This document shows positions 58,101 to 64,000 of a DNA stretch of 64,000 nucleotides, one piece after another. Every line of letters begins with the position of its first letter. The first letter of the stretch is position 1. The position numbers were made by a program, and so were the translations under genes. This DNA is from Warburgia ugandensis (taxonomy: Eukaryota > Streptophyta > Magnoliopsida > Canellales > Canellaceae), in the NCBI GenBank assembly GCA_035236585.1, contig CP141130.1, positions 30,205,501 through 30,269,500 of the forward strand, given 5' to 3'. Under the pieces are notes generated by a model that did not search any database, was not told where the DNA came from, and saw nothing but the letters and a program-made list of their open reading frames with translations.

Positions 58101-60785
58101 AGCCCGGGTGCGTCTGCAGACATTCCTGTTGAGGAGCCTGCCGCTGACGTGGGACGCGCTAGCGTCCCAGGCTTCCGCCTTGCTTCGTTTGGCCCTTTTA
58201 TGTACACGCGGTACTAAAAATGCTATAACTTGAGATCTAGGGCTCCGATTAAGGCGCCGCGAAAGGCGTTGATTCCGTGTCGATGACACGGACACACCTA
58301 AACTATAAAATACCTGATCAAGGCCCAATATAAGGTGGGGAAAACCCTTAGACTATGATAGTGGCGCGGGGCCACTAAATCCTTGAAAACTTGTTGATAC
58401 CAAGGCCCAATTAGGACCTTAAGACGCCCATAGGCATGGGGATGAACCCTTAATGCATAAGTGGTAAGACCAACCACTTTAAAACCTATAAAAGATAGGC
58501 CAAACTAACCTTGATCCCCCAAACCATGTTTAGGAGCGTATGAGGACAAAAGGGGTTAGCGCGACCTAGCCAGGTAGGTGCTCTATCGCTACTAGACTTT
58601 TTAAAAGAAGCCATGATTATTTTATGCATGTTTTAAATTATATAACTTGTTTAGCATGACTTAATTCAGCATACATATGATAAATTCTTTATGCATAGAT
58701 ATGTTTTGCAAATAATTGCATATACATTATGCATAGATATGTTTTACAAACAAATGCATATATTGCATGATTTGTGAGCATTGAGTTTTTGAAAGATTGC
58801 ATGTCCTTGAAGGTTACCAAAAGATGCTGGGTAGGCAGTTGTGAGGGCTAGGCAGTTGTGAGGGACCCAAAGAGGACAGGTTTTGGAAAAGAGGTTTTCG
58901 CTGGTTTGATCTAATATAATTTGGGCTGATAAGCTCGTGGGTGCTATGCCGAGAGGTTTGGGTTGGCCTCCAGCCTCTACCACTATTAGGTGGATGGGTA
59001 CCACGCCCAAAAAAGGGCAATGTCCCTGCTTCGACTACATGTAGTACAAGGAGCTACCACTGGTGTCACGACACTGGGTCAAAGTGTCATATGTCCCGTG
59101 GAGGCATATGACCCTGTGTCCTCAAGTACTCGGGGACCACACGGCGGCGAGGTCGTGGGCATAGTTGGACCCTATGGTTTCGTCGACTTATTTGCATTGC
59201 ATATGGCATGATATGAGGTTGGTCGACCATGCCATACTAGATATCCATGAGTTGGATTCGATGAAGCATCTTATGCATATCATTATGTTATGATATACAT
59301 GATACTTTCGACTTGGTTGGTGTGATTCTTTAAGTCGTTAGTATTTCAATTTGACAATGGTTTTTTATATCGATATTGAGCATGTGTGTTCAAACATGCA
59401 CATGTCTTGAAAGAGCATATGGTTTTAAATATAGCATGCATTGTAAAACTAGTAGTGATGGACTCCTACTGAGTATAGTATATACTCACCCTATCCTTAA
59501 CATTTCTCAAGATAATTCCATCTATGAGTAGAGGACATCTATGTTAGTGCTACGAGCAAGTGAATCAAAAAGGAAACAATTATACATGTAAGTAAACTCT
59601 CAACCCTTTGGACATGTATTTGTATTTATTTACAGTTGGGCTGTGTGCTGTGACTGGAAAGACCTGGGGAAAAACATTTATGATTTCTGAAGTTTATCAA
59701 AAACTACTTTGATTATTGTGACAGCAAATGACACTCGGGGTTTTCAAAATGAGTTTAAAACTAAAGATTTTCCGCTGCATTGCATGGTTTTCATTGCATT
59801 GGTTTTCAAATAGGGATGCATCCTCCCTTAGGAAATTAGATATTGCATTTAAAAATGCATGAGAAAACTCGGGTCATCACATTCAAGGTGGCCTCCCAGC
59901 CTCTACCACTATAGGTGGAAAGGGTACCACACCAAAAAGGCTTGTCCTTACTTCAATTACTGTGTGGTAACGAGGACTACCGCTGGTGTCACAGCACCCG
60001 TTGAAGTGTCATATGCCTCGTGGAGGCTATGATCGAGAGTCCCTAGGTACCCGGGAACCACATGGCGACGAGGTCGTGGGCATAGTGTGGCTTATGTTTT
60101 TGAGGATTTACTTGCATGCATATGGCATGACATGAGTATGGTTGACCATAGATCCATGAGTTGGATTCAATTGAGCATCTTATGCATATCATAGTATATT
60201 TTCATGATATCTATGTCACTTTTGACTTGGATTATGCGATTCTTTAAGTCGTTAGTATTCTATTTTGACAATGGCTTTTAATATCGATATTGAACATGAG
60301 TGTCCAAATATGCACATGGTTTAAAGAACATATGGTTTAAAACATAGCATGCATTGTAAAACTAGTAGTGATAGACTCTTACTGAGTATAGTGTATACTC
60401 ACCCAAATATATCATTTTTCAGGACAGCTCCACTCATGAGTAGAAGAAACCTCAGGAAATGTTAGTGCTATGAGCAAGTAAATCAAAAAGAGACAATTAT
60501 ACATGTAAGTAAACACTCTACCCTTTGAACATGTATTTGTATTTATTTACAGTTGGGCTGTGAGCTGTGACTGGATAGACCTGGGAAGACATTTATGATT
60601 TCTGAAATTTTCAAAAAGTACTTTGGTTGTAAAGATGACACTTGGGGTTTTCAAACTGAGTTTAAAAGAAAATACTTTCTGCTGCATTGCATTATTTTTA
60701 TAAAATGGTTTTCAAATAGGGATGCATCCACCTTAGGAATTAGATATTACATTTAAAAATGCATGGGAAAACCCGGGTCATCACA
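55193..60785 (+). mobile_element. B5: solo B-family LTR, itself interrupted by B6
   Basis: It starts TGTAATGCCCGATC and ends GGGTCATCACA, with the exact duplication TTTAC at 55188-55192 and 60786-60790. Without B6 it is ~3.0 kb. Its front half is of the B1/B3 subfamily. The GC-rich part gives a 275-codon plus frame (55461-56288) and overlapping minus frames of 173 and 131 codons, all within LTR DNA. Confidence 0.9.
57298..59881 (+). mobile_element. B6: solo B-family LTR nested in B5
   Basis: 2584 bp, starting TGTAATGACTCC and ending GGGTCATCACA, flanked by TTCAG (57293-57297) and TTCAA (59882-59886), a target duplication with one change. It is of the same subfamily as B4 (GAAAAGTTCACTTTTTGG block). 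The host LTR continues after it with GGTGGCCTCCCAGCC, as in B3. Confidence 0.9.
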
Positions 60786-61215
60786 TTTACCGTCTTGGGC
60801 AGTTCCACTTTAGTCGAAATCAACCAAGCAGCCCTATCCCTTAGCGTATACCATCTTAGTAACTCAAATCTGCCAGCTCATCCCTCAGGGTTTACTATCT
60901 TGGGTAGCTCCACCATGATCCCAAAAGACCAGGCAGCCCTTTCCCTCAAGATTTACCATCTTGGGAGGCTCAATGCCTAATACCTCATCCCTCAGGGTTT
61001 ACCATCTTGGGTAGCTCCACCATGATTCCAAGGAACCAGGAAGCCCTTTCCCTCAGGGTTTACCATCTTGGGAGGCTCAATACCTAACAGTCCATTCCTC
61101 AGGATATACCATCTTGGGCAACTTCACCTTAGTTGCAATCAACTAGGTAGCTATTTCCCTCAAGGTTTACCATCTTGGAAGGCATCATCATAGCTTATCG
61201 GGCATCCCTTAGGGC

Positions 61216-61487
61216 TTACTATCTCGGGCTTGACTTTTGTATAACAGTTTGCATCATCATAATAGTTTAGCATAGTAAATCAGATCATTGCATGATAATT
61301 TCAATAAGTAATTACAATTTCTATCATCCATTCAACCAAGGTGATAACATATTCATTCTACACATTTATAATGTTAATTTTAAGGGAACAGATCAACAAG
61401 AATTTAAGGAATAGAAGGGTTTAGGGTCCTTACCTGCGTTTATAGTACGATTCACAATTCAATAACCAATGTCATTCAAACTACATT
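61216..61487. other. Unassigned spacer before the PPR pseudogene
   Basis: No frame or known repeat. On the minus strand a CGCAGGTAAGGACC phrase at ~61425-61440 looks like a splice donor. In the B LTRs a similar site lies downstream of a TATA box, but no TATA box is obvious here. Confidence 0.35.
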
Positions 61488-62975
61488 TAAAACTGCTGGA
61501 AGAGACAAACATGTTTGATAGCAACACATGGTTGCCAGAGTCCATGGCATCAAGCTCAAACAATTTCCTAGTTGAAATGTTTCCCAACTAGGGCTTCCTA
61601 TGTACCCTACAAGCCCCCAAAAGTGCTCCTCACATAGACAACATAGGTTGTATTAGTATTCGCTTGATAAACTCATACGCCTTTTCCCTCATTCTAGCTT
61701 CCCCAACAAGTCCACAATACATTCATAATGCTCACACCCTAGCTCAATTCCATACTTCCTTTTCATCTCTTCAAAAATCCTCAATCCCTCCTCTACTTTC
61801 CTAGCCTTATCAGACGCTGATAGTACACAAACAAACATAACATAGGTTGGTGAAACTATCATTTCTCCAAACAAAGCAATTGCCATCTCAAAATGACCAT
61901 GGTTTTCATACCCACCTTTGATAGTGTTCTAGGTGACCAAGTTTCTCTCAAGCATTTTATTAAAAGCTTGCTCAGAATCCATAATGCTTCTACATTTTCC
62001 ATACATATAAACAAGGGGGCTTCCCACGTGGATGTTGTCCTCAACATAGAATTTAATAGCTAGAGCATGAACTGCCTTGCAAGTTCAACCATAGCTAGCC
62101 CTATGCAAGCCCTAAGCACGCTAGAAACCATGAAATCAATTAGTTCACTGCCTTCCTTTCTCGCCAACTAGAAAGTCATAAGTGTATTCTCTTCCTCATT
62201 GTTCTGTACACATGCTGCAATCATCAAACACCAAGAGACATTGTTACATAAGAAATTCCATCAAAGGCCATACCATCATTAGCAATTTGGTGACATTTTC
62301 CTTAGAATTCAATGTGCCCATTGGCAATGGAGACATCTATTTTGATCCCCAATCAAAGAACGAATCTGTATAATTGGGCCCCAAGCCGAAGATCAGAATA
62401 GTTAGAGCAAGTATTCAGTAACATGCGGAATGTTATTGAATTTGGCTCATGACTAGTGCATTGAAGTTTCAAAAAGGTAGCTACCATATCAACGTTTTTA
62501 CGTTCAAGGACAGCATTAGTAATAAATGCATTCCAAGTAACAATATTCCATTTGGGAATTTTGTCAAACAGCTTCAATGCATATTCTCACATGCCAATTT
62601 TAAAATATGTATCAAAGGCATTGCAGGCTATAAAGACATTGGAAGCATGATTCACCTTGACAACAAGAGCGTGGAGCTGTTTCCAGGTCATGGGCATGCA
62701 AAGTGCAGCAGAGGCCTAAAAAAGCAAGGGAAAGTGAAGTCAATGGGTTGTATTTGAAGCCGTTGCATTTGAGAGAAACGTGAGAGGAGGGTTACGGATT
62801 GAGGAAGGAGGTTGAGTTTGGAGTAGAAGTTGGTGAGGTGATTGGAGAGGAATGTGGGAATGGTGGGGAGGGTTTGGATGATTTGGGCATGAGTGGCGCG
62901 GCCAAGATGGGTAGACTGAGTGGAGATGGCTGGTTTGACGAGTGAGGCAAGGGCTTGGGGTTGAAGGGCGAGCAT
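61488..62975 (-). pseudogene. PPR protein pseudogene, LOI1/MEF11-like
   Basis: The minus-strand ATG at 62975 opens MLALQPQALASLVKPAIS and HLGRATHAQIIQT. Further on come QLHALVVKVNHASNVFIACN, LFDKIPKWNIVTWNAFITN, HEPNSITFRMLLNTCSNYSD, FMVSSVLRACIG, LVYMYGKCRSIMDSEQAF, LFGEM...YVMFVCVLSAS, YGIELGCEHYECIVDLLG and, near the end, a SGNHVLLSNMF phrase. The order matches the plant organellar RNA-editing factor LOI1/MEF11 (At4g14850 type), as I remember it. Such PLS-class PPR proteins bind RNA in mitochondria and direct C-to-U editing. Here stops and frameshifts recur, ~35 residues are missing after residue 60, and the C-terminal E and DYW domains are absent. It has no sign of introns, like the intronless family, so it could be a decayed duplicate or retrocopy. 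Confidence 0.75.
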
Positions 62976-64000
62976 CTCCAGTGAAGTTCATGGCTGCTGG
63001 GTTTGGAACATGGGGAGAAGAGAATCAGCTGGTCAAGAAATCTCTTGTTGATTTGTGAGGGTAAGGGAGAAGGAGAAACGAAGGGAGTGGTTGGGGGAAG
63101 CCGTCTAGTCATGGCTCTCTCCCACTTGTCCTGTTACAGGTGTGTGGGGGTGGAAGGGGCTAAGTCCACATGGCAAGTCTGCCTCCCACATGTCGACTTG
63201 CTTCCAGGCACATGATTGGGATATTTTGAAAGTATATCTTGTGATTCCTCCAATCTCTGCTCAAAGGAGAATTCTTGCTTGAGGGATCTCATGTTCTTCA
63301 CTACTTCCTGCTACAGTATACAGAGATGGAGTTTGGTAGGTAAGGGTTTGAAGGAATTTGGGAATTTTGAGTGAGAGAGAGAGAGAAGCAAGTTTTATGA
63401 TCTTGTTTTGTTTTTGTCAATAAATGTGTGAAGGATGGGCAATTTTATACGATGCCAAAAGATCCACCGATGTTGTGAGTCACCCAAACTCGGGCTCTAT
63501 TACCACCAAGCGCTGCTAAATGTTCTCTGTGGTAGTTGGAACTTTGTTGATTAGATACTGCTAATCCTTACAAGATATACAATTTAAGAAGTTCTAAGGA
63601 TTCAAAATTTACCCAAAATTACCTTCAATTTGCAATTGCACTCATGCGGGACCCACCTACTCAATCCTACCTTGGTTGTCTTATTTCACCAAATCTAAGA
63701 AGATTAATGAGTTAATTATTGTTTTGACCTTATTTTAGGACACAGGTGTGACACCTACCTCCCTAAATTCTCTCCTAATCTTCCTCTCTTCCTTCCCTCC
63801 TAACAAATTCTCTCTCCTATCTACCAAATCTACTTTTCTAACCACCCTTATCCCTTTCCCATCCCCACTTTCCTATTCATATCATTCCTAAATTCCATTT
63901 CACATAAAATACTAACTCCCATTAGAATTCCATGCTTATCCCCTTCCCTAACGCTCTTCTTCTTATATGCATCTCATCCATTCCTCTTTTCTCCCTTAGA
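62976..64000. other. Upstream flank of the PPR pseudogene
   Basis: No gene is seen. A (GA)n run is at 63371-63385. From ~63745 the plus strand becomes pyrimidine-rich with a GGTGTGACACCTACCTCCC start that resembles the inverse of part of the A/D LTRs (~4390-4410), so an LTR fragment in the plus direction may begin here. Frames at 62792-63215 on both strands are short or overlap the pseudogene. Confidence 0.4.

Larger units (their letters stand above)
55080..61215 (+). repeat. Minisatellite with alternating unit length, split by B5
   Basis: The phrase CCCTCAGGGTTTACCATCTT and close variants start at 55080, 55139, 55179, then (after B5) 60838, 60882, 60943, 60989, 61050, 61095, 61157 and 61205. 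With B5 and one target duplication removed, spacings are about 59, 40, 61, 44, 61, 46, 61, 45, 62 and 48 bp, so long and short units alternate in a ~107-bp higher-order repeat. The long units carry GTAGCTCCACCATGAT and AGGCAGCC-type text, and the short units GGAGGCTCAAT. Confidence 0.85.

Noticed and set aside
63745-64000. A/D-type LTR in the plus direction at the right edge
   Set aside because: Only a short pyrimidine-rich stretch and one GTGACACCT-like word fit. Not enough for a feature of its own.
1-64000. tRNA genes, rRNA, CRISPR arrays and bacterial-type operons
   Set aside because: None seen. The TGGTATCAGAGC words at 22299 and 30475 are retrotransposon primer sites and not parts of tRNA genes.

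Overview
This window is plant nuclear DNA. It is AT-rich intergenic sequence from a flowering plant, probably a eudicot, made almost entirely of nested LTR retrotransposons, one degraded endogenous pararetrovirus (Caulimoviridae type) and one broken nuclear pentatricopeptide-repeat (PPR) gene. Every protein-like stretch I can recognise carries stops, frameshifts or deletions. I see no intact host gene, tRNA, rRNA or CRISPR array. The species cannot be named from the sequence alone. I use working family names A, B, C and D. A and D share LTR ends that start TGATAAGTG on the minus strand. B has LTRs that start TGTAATG and end TCACA or TCTCA. C is an Athila-like family on the plus strand.

Layout. 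Positions 1-37333 are one large minus-strand Ty3/gypsy element (A, Athila/Tat lineage). Its 3' LTR is 1-5367, with its last ~115 bp off the window and a D-type solo LTR nested at 1221-4096. Its decayed pol and gag lie at 7303-11785, and its 5' LTR is 25556-37333. Three later insertions split A. They are a plus-strand endogenous pararetrovirus (~11790-18060), a minus-strand B element with an internal deletion (B1, 19462-25192), and a structurally complete but protein-less B element (B3, 27643-36798) inside A's 5' LTR, flanked by a perfect 5-bp target duplication. Positions 37334-54076 are a plus-strand C array: 3' internal region, LTR, internal region, LTR. The middle C LTR is itself interrupted by solo LTRs B4 (40652-43277) and D2 (43520-46066). 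Positions 55080-61215 are a minisatellite with alternating ~61/46-bp spacing, split by solo LTR B5 (55193-60785), which is in turn split by solo LTR B6 (57298-59881). Positions 61488-62975 are a minus-strand PPR pseudogene resembling LOI1/MEF11. The rest is non-coding.

History. Insertion order can be read from the nesting. The C array is older than A, B4 and D2, and A is older than D1, the pararetrovirus, B1 and B3. B5 is older than B6. Exact 5-bp target-site duplications are visible for B3 (CATTC), B4 (ATTTG) and B5 (TTTAC), with a one-mismatch pair for B6.

The most unusual signals are four. The first is a five-copy array of ATGAGTCAT-type sites at exact 21-bp spacing upstream of the pararetrovirus TATA box. 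The second is a conserved set of inverted repeats and splice-like signals inside the B LTRs. The third is the LTR-sharing C array. The fourth is the alternating-period minisatellite that B5 landed in.
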